A program made the translations under genes and the position numbers. The notes under the pieces are model-generated. The model was not told where the DNA came from. It ran no database searches and worked only from the letters and a program-made list of their open reading frames with translations. Source: Corticium candelabrum (Eukaryota; Porifera; Homoscleromorpha; Homosclerophorida; Plakinidae). From it: 64,000 bases of DNA. Shown one piece after another: positions 13,260 through 24,526 of this stretch (position 1 is the stretch's first letter; each line of letters opens with the position of its first letter). The stretch lies in NCBI RefSeq assembly GCF_963422355.1, contig NC_085088.1:1879501-1943500 (forward strand), in the 5' to 3' direction.

Positions 13260-15545
13260 TGATGAATAATTTATTGATTGATTTATGTGATATTCTTGCT
13301 GTTGTGTGCATTGATAGGTGCTTTTGTAGCTGGTTGTCCAGTGCAGCCTGTTCTGTTTCATTACAGAAATAAAATGGTTAGTATGTATAATAATTGTGGT
13401 TTTCATGTTAAGATGTTATGTCGTGGTCATCTACTAGCTGGCCATTGTGAGACAGATGTCTATGAGTCTGTATACTTATTAAAATAATTTTGTTTAGATT
13501 TGATTGTGTTTGTCCATTTAAATTGACACGTATTTCTTGAATGGTGTATAGGATACAACAACATGGACATGGACAGGCCTGTCAGCGTACGTTTGTCAAG
13601 TGTATTAACATGTTTGCAGTTCTGATGATTAAGCTTTGTTTTCATCAGACATTTCTCTTTCTATTTGACACTTTGTCAGTTTGCAAACTACTTGGAAATT
13701 GAGGTTTACTTTACTGTTGCATTTTGAGTAAATTAAAAAGTAAGGGGGTGTTTCCACTAGCGCCTAAACCGGTTTAACAAGTGGTTTAAGCTAAACTGGT
13801 TTAAGAATTGACCTGTTTCCACCTGCACTGAACCAGTTATATTTTAAACCTAAACTGCTTTCTTAAACCTACTTCAGAGTAGGTTTAGCAAAGTTGTTTA
13901 GGTTTAAATGTCACGTGACAGTAGCGGGCTTGTTTAGATGACTTCTGACAACATCTTTTGATGATATTGACTATTTTGCTGGGATAGGATTGCCTTAAAA
14001 GATATATGGGTTGTTAGCTAAGAGAGCAGCTACGGAGACGGTGTCCTTGGTCATCGTCATGCAAATTCCTACTAGCAGATGCTGAATCAGTGACAACCAA
14101 CAGTTGCTCTGACTCGGCGACAGAGCAGCCCAATGCTTCAAAATAAGGCATTCCTAGACGGTTTGTTTTGCGCATCTCGGATGTCCGAGTTCCTAGTGGA
14201 AACAGTCACTTTCCTGAACTGGTTTAGTTTTAAACGTGTTTAAGCTAAACTAGTTTAAGGTGCAGCTAGTGGAAACACGGTCTAAAATAGTCATTTTTGT
14301 TGCCATAGTACTGTCCAGTCTACACACCGTCAAACCAGGTTCAGAATATTACTTCTCTGGAGATGGGTGATAGTCATTTACTTATAATATATATACTCAC
14401 AATTGGTTGCTTATTTTAGGAAAAGGAAGATCCTATTTTGTATGCCAACAATGTTAGGAATGTATTGGCCAAGTATGAACTTCAATAGGTTGTTTGATGG
14501 CCGTCTACTCGAGCGAAGTTGCTTGTTGCATTTTTAGGAAACTGAACTTGCCAACATCTGATCACACATTTGAAGATATTCGGCTGATGACATCAGGCAC
14601 TCGACATTCACTACCATTTAATGCTGGTATTGTAGAATTTGTCAAGCTGAAAGATCGCCTACAGTAGGGAAGGTAGCCGCTATGTTAACTGATACGTACT
14701 CTATGTTTGTGATTATACAGTATGGACTTGAATGACATGAAAAGGCATCTTAGTCAGTTTGCTGAGATTGATGAAAACAAGGATGGATATGTGGACATTG
14801 AAGAGTTTTGTCAGTATCTCAGTCTTCCTGTCTCTTCACAGTTGAGAGATGTGTTCAGTCTCTACGATAGAGTAAGGCTTTCTGTACACGTCATTGTGTT
14901 GACATTGTCTGTCTATCTGTCTGCTTGCACGTCTGTCATCAGTTACACTCTGTGTGTATGTTTTTCTTACTCTTTCTTACTTTGTCTGTTTGCCTGATGC
15001 TTGTCTGGTGGCAACTACTGCAAGAATAACTAGTTAATTGTCTGTTGATGTATTACAATAGAATGGTGATGGAAGGATCAGTTTTCGAGAATACCTTATT
15101 AGTGTTGCTCTTATATGCGATCCTGCCAATACAGACGAGACTCTACGCTTTGCTTTTCAGGTTGTATCCATAAACTTATTCTCTTTTGGTTTTATTCTGG
15201 AGCTTGAACATCTATATGTAGACGGTTGATATTAATGGAGACGGATTTGTTGATCGTGACGAGTTGAAATTAATTCTTTGTGCAGCCTTTGATGGTATTA
15301 AAGATGAGCATGTTGATGAGATATTTAGGGAAGCCGACAAAGATGGTGAAGGGAAGTTGTCTTATGGTAACCAATGTGTCACTGATGTTTTGCTGTACCA
15401 GTAGTATTGACATGGTTGTTTAGATGAGTTTGCACAGTGCTGCTCGAAACGACCAGAATATGCTGTCTTATTTAAAGTTCGAGGTGTGCATGGTGAACTT
15501 GTGGATGCTCTGGAAGCTGCTTATGAACACCAGAAACTTGACTAA
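9889..15545 (+). CDS. Lysophosphatidylcholine acyltransferase, LPCAT1/2 type, copy b
   Basis: Paralog of the gene just upstream. Exon 1 (9889-10026) ends [21 protein letters not shown]. The exon at 10097 begins [19 protein letters not shown] (membrane hairpin). The HX4D motif is [10 protein letters not shown] (about 10541). The exon with [15 protein letters not shown] follows near 10775, then FIFPEG (about 10900). [20 protein letters not shown] is at 13317-13376. Four EF-hand loops look competent: [12 protein letters not shown] (about 14773), [24 protein letters not shown] and [12 protein letters not shown]. It ends EHQKLD, close to the KKLD end of LPCAT1. I could not find the short exon carrying the TNR...FK block (intact in copy a) between 10902 and 13316, where a LINE sits. 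It may be missed, diverged or lost. Confidence 0.87.
11555..11661. repeat. (GTAT)n then (AT)n microsatellite
   Basis: GTAT tetranucleotides grade into about 75 bp of AT dinucleotides, abutting the LINE fragment that follows. Confidence 0.95.
11662..13200 (+). mobile_element. 5'-truncated LINE with zinc-finger and PD-(D/E)xK-like C-terminal part
   Basis: The first readable part ([14 protein letters not shown]...) corresponds to the RT thumb region. The frame at 11885-12706 carries [20 protein letters not shown] and a Cys/His cluster, [20 protein letters not shown]. The frame from 12716 has [20 protein letters not shown], a P-D...D pattern like the restriction-like endonuclease of R2-type LINEs, then [14 protein letters not shown] and [17 protein letters not shown]. 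Frame shifts near 11750-11890 and 12700 show decay. The upstream RT palm and any 5' domains are missing. The 3' UTR ends with G-rich GGGGTAGTTT repeats and a (TA)n tract. Inserted in an intron of LPCAT-b. Confidence 0.85.
13205..13258. repeat. (TA)n microsatellite
   Basis: About 50 bp of TA repeats at the 3' end of the LINE fragment. Confidence 0.93.
13744..14282. mobile_element. MITE, 539 bp, TAA target duplication (PIF/Harbinger-like)
   Basis: The left end GGGGGTGTTTCCACTAGCGC matches the reverse complement of the right end, GACCGTGTTTCCACTAGCTG. Both ends continue into AAACCGGTTTAA-type subrepeats. TAA flanks both sides (13741-13743 and 14283-14285). No long reading frame. It lies in an LPCAT-b intron. 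Confidence 0.8.
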
Positions 15546-16073
15546 TCAGGTTTACTGTCAGATTTCAGATGATATGAATTTATCCACTGAACTGACTGTA
15601 AGAGTGAGTGATGCAGCTGCTGACAGATATTATGTTTGTCATTTATCAATGCACTGAAAGAATAGCAATAGAAGCTGCTTTGTTGGTCAAATTAGTTTTC
15701 TGAGCTGATAGTCACGTTTTCTTTATTTTATATACAGACCATCAATACATCGATCTATACCCACAGTGAGCTGACTGTAGGAAAGAGAGCTACCAGTCAG
15801 TCATTGTGTTTGTTTGTTTGTGTGTGTGTGTGTGTGTGTGTGTCTGTGTCTGTGTCTGTGTCTGTATGTATAGACTGAGTAGAGCAAGACTGAGAGTATT
15901 TCTATCTCACAGATGTATATAAAGCGGTCAGAAACCATCCTCAAGCTATTTTACAGATTGTTTACTGTGCAACTGCACTGTATACAAACAGCACTATGAA
16001 AAGAAATTGTGTCAGTTGAAGAATGCCATCTGCAGTTTGTACGTAAAGCAAGTTGATATGCAGTGAGTACTCT
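15546..16073. other. Tail-to-tail intergenic stretch, with (TG)n and TGTGTC repeats
   Basis: Between the LPCAT-b stop and the CIMIP1-like stop. It contains a short (TG)n/(TGTGTC)n tract at about 15821-15865. No gene recognised. Confidence 0.6.
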
Positions 16074-16848
16074 TCAGACAACTGCATCTGGAGGCCAGTT
16101 CAAGCTCTTTAGCAAATTTCCTCTAGACTTCGCGTATGAACTGTATTTCTCGAGACAGCAGGATCTGTACGCTGATCTCCAACCAACTTCCCGTGCTGTA
16201 GTCTTTGGAAATGGCAACCCTTTAAACTCTGGGGCTGGTTTTAACGGTGGCAGCTTCAGCGGATATGATTCTCCTTCTGCCGCCATTCTGACGAGCTTTT
16301 GAGATGCAGCCGACTCAGACTGTCTACTCTGCTTAAAATTAAACTGCGAAAAAATTAATGAGGCCTCCTTTAGATAATTATTTTACGAGATATTGCGTCA
16401 AAGTATATTTCATACCTTTGCGTACTCGTGAGAGAGGAATCCCCAGTTTTTTGGCCACAGCTTCGCTGCCATTTGTTCGCTCGCAATATGATTTTTCCTG
16501 TGTGTACACAGTTTTCAACAAATTCTACATCCCTAGCTCCACAAAATCACGTGATGTTTGGGTTCTGCTGTTCTAGATAGAGGATGCGAAACCTCAACAC
16601 TACTACTGGATACAGTAGCTATATATGCGTACAGTACATAACAGGCTAGTGTAGATCCGATTATTTAGTGAGTCAAGGGCGAGAGGTTTCGTCTATGGTC
16701 ATGGCGCCTTTTGCTTCTATATTTCTACTTCCGGGTTTCACGTTGAGAGTTTCTCATTGATTCAACAGTGCATACCACAATAAATATCGTCTTACCATAT
16801 CTGGTCTTCGTGAGCGTAGTTGATGCCTCTCTTCATCTTGTAGCTCAT
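16074..16848 (-). CDS. CIMIP1: Ciliary microtubule inner protein 1 (C20orf85 family), 3 exons
   Basis: A small axonemal protein family (human about 137 aa). Exon 1 (16848-16796) reads MSYKMKRGINYAHEDQI plus split Trp. Exon 2 (16497-16416) reads KNHIASEQMAAKLWPKNWGF then LSHEYAK. Exon 3 (16319-16074) begins SESAASQKLVRMAAEG, contains LKLPPLKPAPEFKGLPFPKT, TTAREVGWRSAYRSCCLEKY and LLKSLNWPPDAVV, and stops at TGA. All GT/AG borders and phases agree, giving 126 aa. The pattern DEIWK...WPQNWGF...QTT..IGWRS...LCWP of the human protein is followed along its length. The family match is from memory. The gene is head-to-head with CCNDBP1 (92 bp between start codons). Each exon is too short to stand out alone. 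Confidence 0.85.
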
Positions 16849-16940
16849 CTAGTGTTCAGAATTTGTCATCATCTACTTGACACTGTCAACTCGCCGTCAC
16901 CACGGTTTCCACGCAGGCGCAGAAAATATTAAGCCCCACA
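16849..16940. promoter_or_regulatory. Divergent promoter region CIMIP1/CCNDBP1
   Basis: 92 bp between opposite-strand start codons; it must contain both transcription start regions or overlapping 5' UTRs. Inference from spacing. Confidence 0.5.
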
Positions 16941-18350
16941 ATGGCGTGTGTTGGGGAGAAACGGAAACCAGTGATGACACCTCTAGCAGTACTTTGTGAG
17001 AACATGCACCTAGTAAAGAAAGAGATCAAAGGTAAAGTATAAGTTCTGTAGGCAGGTGGGGCGTGCTAGATCCCATTCTACACTTCATCTGCACTACTAG
17101 CGAGTAGGACCTGTTAATTTATTCTGTAGAGGGAGTTGCAAGAAAACAAAGTGCTGAAAATTTTAATATAAAGGAATTTTGGAGAAAACTTGGTAACTAT
17201 ATAGACATTTCTTTGATAACCATAATTAATTGTGTGTGTATTTTTTGGCATCAGAGCTGGCTTTTCAGGGAGTTGCAAAGGAGGCGACGAAGTTGTCTCT
17301 CGCATTTTCCAAGCCTCCTAGACCTAAAGAAATGGTACATTGCTTCAGGTGTACATTGATGGATTCACTAGGCACTGGAGTTGTTTTATGAATTTATAAA
17401 CATTTATTAAATATATGTAGGAATGTGCTCATCTTGTTAGTGGACTTGAAGCTGCTATGCTGACTGTCGTCTCCACTTTCTACAGTTTGCCATCCGAGCT
17501 TGGTGTCGTCTCTCTATGTAATGCATTGTCTGCTGTTGTCATGTGATTAGTTTTGTTATTCTGTAGGAGGCACACTTCGTAAGTGTATTGGAGATAATGT
17601 GTTAGATGCTGTGCAAAGTATAGAGCTATTGGCGAGCTCTCTAGATGATGGATTGCCTGTAGATGGATCGAAACAACACTTACAACATAGTCATCAACTC
17701 CAGTCAACCGGATCAGTGTGGGGTGTTTGCGACTCTGTGAGCCTTCTTCCTCGAGGTCAGCAAGCACTTTGCTAGCTGCGTAGTCTATGAATTTTATCTT
17801 GCTTTTTAGATAATAAAGCAGCCGTTTTGGCAAAAATTATATCTGTTAGTGATTTAGTGAAAGATGCACTTGCAGAACTTGAAGAGGTCAATGCTTAGAG
17901 TGCATGTCAAGAATTATCAGTTTGAATCAAATTTTTCTGATTATAAACATATGTTTTTAAATACAGGTAAAAGCATCAAAAGGGGCTGTTTGTGATCTAG
18001 AAGTCAGCGGCTTGTCAGATGTTGACAATGAGGATGAGGAAACGTTACCTGATCACGGTTGTGATGATGATGTGGATGGTTCCAGTAGGCAGTGGGGTGA
18101 GGAGGATGAGCGAATGGTTGGACCAATTATTGGTTTAGTCAAAGTACATTGGAGCTGTGTTGTTGGCACATTGGTGCTTAATTAATAAACTAAAGTGATT
18201 TAGGTTGCAAAGTCAGTTTTGAAGAAAATGTCTGCAGCAATTGAGCGCTATTGTACATCGCCTCCTACATCATCTGAAATATCTGAGCTTGATTATGTTT
18301 TATCTACTGTTGACCCTTTCAGTGAGAGGTGAACATACTGCCAATGAAGT

Positions 18351-18405
<55 letters not shown>

Positions 18406-18801
18406 ATGTGTACTTATATTTTAGTTTTAATTTGTAGTTTTTTGTTACTTAATGGGTGCTGTGTAGATGTGATGAACTAGTTTCGGTAATGTACATGCCA
18501 ATTGACAGAAAAGCTGTTCACCAAAATGTAAGCTGGAATTACATTGATTTTATTGCCATTTTACGTCTAGGTGATGTTTGTACTATAGGCTGCAGCCTTG
18601 TCTGAGGTTCTGCAGAAAACTTTGGCTGTTTTCAAGTGAAATTACATTTTCACAGTTAGTACTACCGCTTAACAGTTGATTTATTTGTGTAGAGGTGTGG
18701 CTCTGAGTCAAGATGATCATGCCTGGATTGAATTTTTATCATCAGCTGTAGAACACAACTTGTCTAAATTGCGTGCTTGTCATCTTACTACACATACTTG
18801 A
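16941..18801 (+). CDS. CCNDBP1: Cyclin-D1-binding protein 1 (GCIP)
   Basis: A helical, HLH-containing regulator that binds cyclin D1 and GRAP2. The start MACVGEKRKPVMTPLAVLCE is followed by short exons: ELAFQGVAKEATKLSLAF (about 17256), ECAHLVSGLEAAMLTVVSTF (17422), GTLRKCIGDNVLDAVQSIEL (17566), TGSVWGVCDSVSLLPR, DNKAAVLAKIISVSDLVKDA (17811), an acidic segment VDNEDEETLPDHGCDDDVDG, ERMVGPIIGLVK, VAKSVLKKMSAAIERYC, MYMPIDRKAVHQN and DDHAWIEFLSSAVEHNLSKL. TGA is at 18799-18801. TGSVW..CD.....DNKAAV and the acidic block followed by the LVK helix are characteristic of the family. A (GT)n array sits in one intron (18355-18403). Confidence 0.88.
18355..18403. repeat. (GT)n microsatellite
   Basis: About 48 bp of GT in a CCNDBP1 intron. 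Confidence 0.95.
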
Positions 18802-18907
18802 GAGTCAATTACAGTATCAGAAACAAGATGTTGGTTATTTGGGGTATGGTGTAGCAGTCTACTCCTGTGTTCATTTCTAGTACCCTGAAGTATACACATG
18901 TACCTGT

Positions 18908-19012
18908 CTAGACTCGAGCCAGTCTCTCCCCTCCTTCGTCATTCACCGGATTGTCAATGTCAATGGCAATCCGGGGAATGACGAAGGCGGGGAGGGACTG
19001 GCTCGAGTCTAG
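18908..19012. mobile_element. 105-bp hairpin MITE with 7-bp target duplication
   Basis: The left arm CTAGACTCGAGCCAGTC... and the right arm are near-perfect inverted repeats of about 48 bp with almost no loop (TTCGTCATTC and CCGGATTG in both arms). It is flanked by TACCTGT on both sides. It lies between CCNDBP1 and the ankycorbin-like gene. Confidence 0.85.
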
Positions 19013-19181
19013 TACCTGTCCCTAGTGTACTATCGTCCTATCGTCCAGTTCTAGAGCTGGACATCCTGATAAACTAGCCGAGGAAACCCAAAGTAAGCAT
19101 ACATACTCTATATCACCGGAATCACGAGGCTACCTGTTATCCGGGAACGCAAGGGTTGCAACGACAACTATCCTCATCAAA

Positions 19182-22143
19182 ATGAAGCGGTTTGCTAGAA
19201 AGAAGAAGTCCGAAGCTTCTGTAAGAGCTGTACTAGAACAAACCTATAAAACGGCAAGCAGTAAATTGGGTGTGAACTCTAGGAGTGGACGAAACACGAC
19301 GACCGCCTTATCTTGGCGGCTCAGTCTGGAGACATATCCAAGCTGAAGTGAGCAGATCTGGTCAGTTCAAGGCGTAGAACTGCACGTTTGTTGTACGTTT
19401 GCAGAACCGCCTTGAAAAAGGGTGCCGGTCCGAACAAGATGGACGTAGAAGGACGCACACCGTATGGATGATTGACTTCTACGTAGACGGTGATTGCTGT
19501 TGGTTGGCTATTGGTTGTTGTTTTGTTGTGGTGGCATCTAGGCTGCAGATGGCTTCCATGACCGGCCATGATGAGTGCGTGGAGCTCCTAGTTGTAGATA
19601 ACGAAGGAATCAATACTCAAGATTCTCAGGGTTTGTCGCTTATTTAACTTAAATAAAATTATTATTATTAGAATTAATATTAATACTAATAATATACTAA
19701 TTAGTAAAATTAGCAATGAAATAATAATACTGGTATTAATTAATAATATATGTTATTAATTAATGTATAGTATCAATTGATAATATATAAATTGTGTCAG
19801 AACTACATGATTATATTTACTATTACTAATAACAACAATTAATTAATTAAACAGTTGACATATTGATGTGCATGAGACATTGTCTGCAGTGCTCTATTGA
19901 TGCATTTGAGTTAAGGTCTGTCCACACTAGACCAGAATGGATCGGATCGCGGGGATAGCGAGCATCCACACTGCACTTTGAAAACGATACCTCCGCCTCA
20001 TTTTTGATATCACGTGACTGATGACCGAGGTGTACTTGTTGCTTCTTTGCTTGTGGAAAGCGCTGATACAGCGACGTAAGGTGAGCGAGAACAAAGGCGA
20101 GTGAGGAGTGCTAGATGTTCCAACTACACGTGTAGGGTACATGAAGGTAACACCCACTATTTCTAATTGGATTCAACCGATTGCGATCGAAACCACCTCG
20201 CGATGTGGATCGGACGGATTGTGATCCAGTTGCCAGTGTGGACAGGCCTTTGATAACATTGTGCACGTGTTGAGTAGTATGAACTACTTTACTGTATCTA
20301 CAGCATTTCATATTGACATTACACACACTGAACAAAACTGATGTCGTGTTGCAGGTAGATCTGCATTGGTACTTGCAGCTAGAGGTGGCCACATTCGTTG
20401 TGTTGAGTTGCTCTTAAAGGTTTTCTTAAAATGCTATTTATTCATGCTTGCTGTTCACTAAATTAATCGTGTCTCAGCGCGGAGCTGATGTGATCCTGCC
20501 AGATAATGTGCTTATGACTGCACTTCATTATGCAGGTAATGTACTGGTCTACTGACTGAATGGTATACATGTGTGGTATTACCAGTGTTTCTGTTTTCTG
20601 TATTTATTAGCCAGTGGAGGTCACATTGATTGCTTAAAACTGCTTCTTGAATATAATGCTAAACTTGCAGCTGAGGATAAGGTAAATATGTAAGTTTGTA
20701 GCTATGTACTGGGCAGTGTAAGTTGTGGTTAGGATGGTCGAACACCACTGCTACTTGCTGCTATAAACAATCAAGCGGCTGTGTGTTTGGAGCTGATTGA
20801 CAGGCACACCCAGATTAATTCTACTGACAACTGTTCAAAGTCAGGATGAGTCGAGTGATTGAACTGTGGTTGAAGCTTCATAGGTGTTTACTTTGTTGTT
20901 TGCAGAACAGCTTTGATGCATGCAGCTGAAAATGGAAGCCACGACTGTGTTGATATTCTTTTAAAGAAAGGTGCAAACAGGGACTTGAAAGACTCGTCTG
21001 GTCTGACTGGTATGTCTTGCTGCTGCTGTTGAAACTATTATTTTTGTGATTGTTGTGTGATTTGATTGACCAGCTGGTGACTTTGCTCAGCAGTCAGCTC
21101 ACTATGGTATAGTAAAGATATTGGAGGAGGCACCAGTATTAGCATCATGGAATGTTGGCAGAGGAGGTAGCTCGCTAGCGTGCTTTAATTTTGGGTGGTA
21201 CAGCAGCTGACCAATAGCGAATTTCAAGGCCCCGTATGTTTGTCACGGAACGTAGTCAGTCTTTTGTTCGCCTCCGAGCAACTTCCAGTGACATGGTTGT
21301 TGTTGTCGCTCTTGAAACGTTTGAGTCTATATACTTCAATTTGCCTTGTTTTCCTGTTTTGAACGTTTCACTGATGTGCGTTTGCTTCAGCCAAGGCAAT
21401 CACACGCACGGGAGACTTGTAGAATTTGATGGGTTTATTCGGTCTTCCTTGCTTTGTATTGCCACAGTTGGTAACTCCTACTTTGTCTGTTGACATAGAA
21501 GTAAGTTGTTCATTGTGTACAAAGAAACAGAACAAGGTCTCAAGACACTGATTGATACACCGTGATTAGTGATACTGTCTTTAAAGCCATTAGAGCTGGA
21601 CAACCTTTTGTGGCAACTGGCAACTTGCTGATGAACAAACAATGTGTAGGCGTGAAGGTCACGCGTGCTAATACGATATTCATCCTTAGCTGATGCTAAC
21701 AGCAGCCCAGTATCTTCCAGTTTCTTTTTATGTATTTGTAATATAGCGATACATCTTTGTTCCTTGTACATTCTAAGAGAATCCGTTATGAAATTGACGA
21801 CATTACTGACTGACAAAGGTGGAACGCAGTAGAACCGTTTCTACATTGCTATAATACTTCAAACGTTCTGAACGCTGCGATTATACTAGAGAAAAGCGAT
21901 AGGACCTTCATTTAGGAATCAAATTCTTTTCTACAGGCTACGGTGCAAACTAAAAAATTTGTGGGCCCCGGTTTTAAAGCACTCTAGCAAGCTACCTCCT
22001 CTGGAATGTTGGTATGACACTTGCTTATTAACATTTTGTGACGATGTATCATCTTGCTGTTACCTGTGTCAGCTGATGAAGATGGTGCATCTGATGATGA
22101 GGTATCATGATGAAAAAATGTTCTGGACACATGCATGCGCACG

Positions 22144-22225
<82 letters not shown>

Positions 22226-24526
22226 ACTAGTAGAAGTAGTAGTATAAGGAAATTGTGTAGGATGCTGCACCTGAGGATATGGTGTCTAAATTTGAGAGTC
22301 AGGATGAGCCAGCTGTAGCCAGTTTGCAACCGCTAAGTTCTGTGGCAACAACAGCTCTGGTTTGCTATAGTGCCATATTTAATTGGTCTCAAGCAAAAAC
22401 ATGTGATTCATGTCTGACTTTCACTAGAGTTACCATACTGCAACTACTCAGTCTAAATCTAGTGGATCAACAGTGGATCAAATAAAAGTAACGATATCTT
22501 TAGTTCCAAGTGTTGAAGTAACTCTAGCTAACAGTAAACAGGAATTAGAAGAAGAAAATGAAATGCTCAATCAGGATCGCAACGAGCTACAACAAAAATA
22601 TGCTGCTGTTGCTGAGAAAGTGTGTGTTTGTGGTGGTCAATACTTTACAAATTGTTGTTGATTTGTGGTGCTGCCAGCTAAAGCAGTATGAAGAATCAGG
22701 AGGTCAACCATCGTCTACAATCCAAACTGATGAATCATGGGTATCTGCAAGTGTTGTTGATAGAAAGCACAATGTTGTGGTATCATTTACTTGGTGTGTG
22801 TAGATTTCGGCAAGAGATGACAAACAAATTGAAAAGCTTCGCCAGGAAGTATGGATTCAGATACTTGTTATTACGTTGTTCTGCTTCAGAGTTTACTGAA
22901 TTAGATCAAAGACTTGAAAAGTGAATTACGGTTGGCTCACAGAGACAAAGAGACGCTTCAAGTAAAGTCTTTATGCAGTCTATTTTCTCTAAGTAACTTC
23001 ATTTCGTAACAGGATAAAGTTGATACATTAGAGATTCAAGTAACATCATTTATGGTAAGCGTATTGAAACTGTCAGTCAGTAGACTGAACGACAGACATG
23101 TACCTTTGTAGCCGGATTCTGAAGAAGTCTTGGACACTGATGAAGAAATGGACTTTCAAGAAGGAGAAGACTTTGATCTCCCAGGTATATGTCAAGATCC
23201 AAGAGCAAAGAGAAGTCTTTCTCCTGATTTGAATGACATGAACTTTATATTTTGCGTGTTGTTTGCAGCAAATTGTACTGGTAGTATGTTTTTGCAGGTA
23301 TGGAGATGAGCCCCGATCACAGAACTTCTCCTGTCAAGGATTTGGACGCAAAGGCTCATAAATCAGGTTGTAGTGCACAAATTTTATTAATGATGCTTTT
23401 ACTGTAGAGACTTAGTTCTTGCAACAAGTCAAGTATGTGGTATGCAATAAACTGCTTGGTATGTCTGGGACATACAGGCAGACAGGCAGACAGACAGACA
23501 GACAGACCAGTAGCGGCTTCTGAAGACGTCATACTGGAGAGCAGTGATTTTTGTTCACTCTTTTGACAGAACCTGGAGATCTGTTGAGAAATTGCTAACT
23601 GTGACAGGAAAATTGGCTAGTTGTTGTTAATTATCCATGTCATGCATTTAGAATCCCATCGACAAATCAGTCAACTGAGAGGCCAGATTGCCACACTCCG
23701 TCTTGAGAATGAAAGACTCAAGGATCAAATCAAGGTATCTGTAGTCCAAGTAACTCAATTTTGCCCATTGTCTTAACTCGATGTATGCTATAGTATGTCG
23801 AAAACCAACCAAATTCAGATTCACAAGATAGCCAGATTATGAAGGTGTCTGGCTGCAGACTGTTTTTATTGCATTGGTTGGATTGAGTTTTTGATTATAG
23901 TTACAAACGGAGAATGCTGATCTCAAAGATAGACTACAAGAACTCGGAGGAGACACTCCCACTGTTCCTCTAGATGTTTATCAGCAACTCAAAGTTTGAG
24001 ACTTGGACTGTTTGCGTTTTCGGTTTATGCAGTTGTTAATTGTGCTGCCCAGGAAGCCCAGGAAGTAGAAATAATCACTTTGAAGGAAGAAGTTGAAGAC
24101 TTGAAGCAGCAGAAATCAAAACAAGATACCGAAGTCATCTTCTATATGCTATAAATGCTGATGCTGTGTGACTCATAGCACTTTCTTAGGTCAATCGGCT
24201 GGAATCACGCCTGCATCAACAACAGAACCAAACTGATTCTAACCGGGCCAATGCCGAGGTCATTGCTTTACAGCAGAGCATACGTGACATGCAGCGGCAG
24301 ATGCAGGAGAGAGAGAATCATCATAACACTGTCGTTAACAATTACAGGAGCCATCTTCTCTCAGCAGTTCAGGTCGGCTGTTTCGTTGCATATGTTCGTT
24401 CACAGTTGTTACTCACAGTTACTACAGGGTCGCATGGCTAGTGAAGTACAGAGTGCTCTCTTCGGTATCATCAATCTTCGCAGCAACGGTCAACTAGACG
24501 ACGTGCTCACAGCAGACATCGTGTGA
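19182..24526 (+). CDS. RAI14: Ankycorbin/UACA-type ankyrin-repeat and coiled-coil protein
   Basis: An actin/junction-associated scaffold family (vertebrate RAI14 and UACA). Exon 1 (19182-19220) MKRFARKKKSEAS joins in phase to exon 2 (19283-19347) EWTKHDDRLILAAQSGDISK; human ankycorbin has the same layout (MKSLKAKFRKSD...EWNKNDDRLL). Ankyrin repeats follow: KKGAGPNKMDVEGRT (19405-19461), LQMASMTGHDECVELLVVD (19542-19630), LAARGGHIRCVELLLKRGAD (20355 on), TALHYAASGGHIDCLKLLLE, DGRTPLLLAAINNQAAV and TALMHAAENGSHDCVDILLK. The rest is coiled coil (ELEEENEMLNQDRNELQQKY; IATLRLENERLKDQIK). The C-terminus, NYRSHLLSAVQ|GRMASEVQSALFGIINLRSN, matches the family's HLL.AVQG end. Orthology to RAI14 versus UACA is not decided. 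An 845-bp transposon supplies a probable splice donor at 21168. Confidence 0.85.
19914..20250. mobile_element. MITE with CTGTCCACACT inverted ends
   Basis: Left AGGTCTGTCCACACTAG and the right reverse complement AGGCCTGTCCACACTGG. Flanks are TTA and TTG. The ends continue into related GGATCGGA motifs. 337 bp, non-coding, in an intron of the ankycorbin-like gene between ankyrin exons. Confidence 0.78.
21159..22003. mobile_element. Non-autonomous DNA transposon (hAT- or Mutator-like), 845 bp, at an exon end
   Basis: The ends are inverted repeats starting CAGAGGAGGTAGCT, identical for 14 bp and matching over 30 bp with two mismatches. A perfect 9-bp duplication, GAATGTTGG, flanks it (21150-21158 and 22004-22012). 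No long reading frame of transposase type. CAGAG ends suggest hAT (8-bp duplications); the 9-bp duplication would suit Mutator. The left copy of the duplication lies in coding sequence (SerTrpAsnVal). Confidence 0.88.
22146..22224. repeat. (CA)n microsatellite
   Basis: About 78 bp of CA in an intron after the DEDGASDDE exon of the ankycorbin-like gene. Confidence 0.97.

Noticed and set aside
16063-16302. 79-aa plus-strand frame
   Set aside because: It is the antisense shadow of CIMIP1 exon 3, whose minus-strand reading has matching exons and phases.
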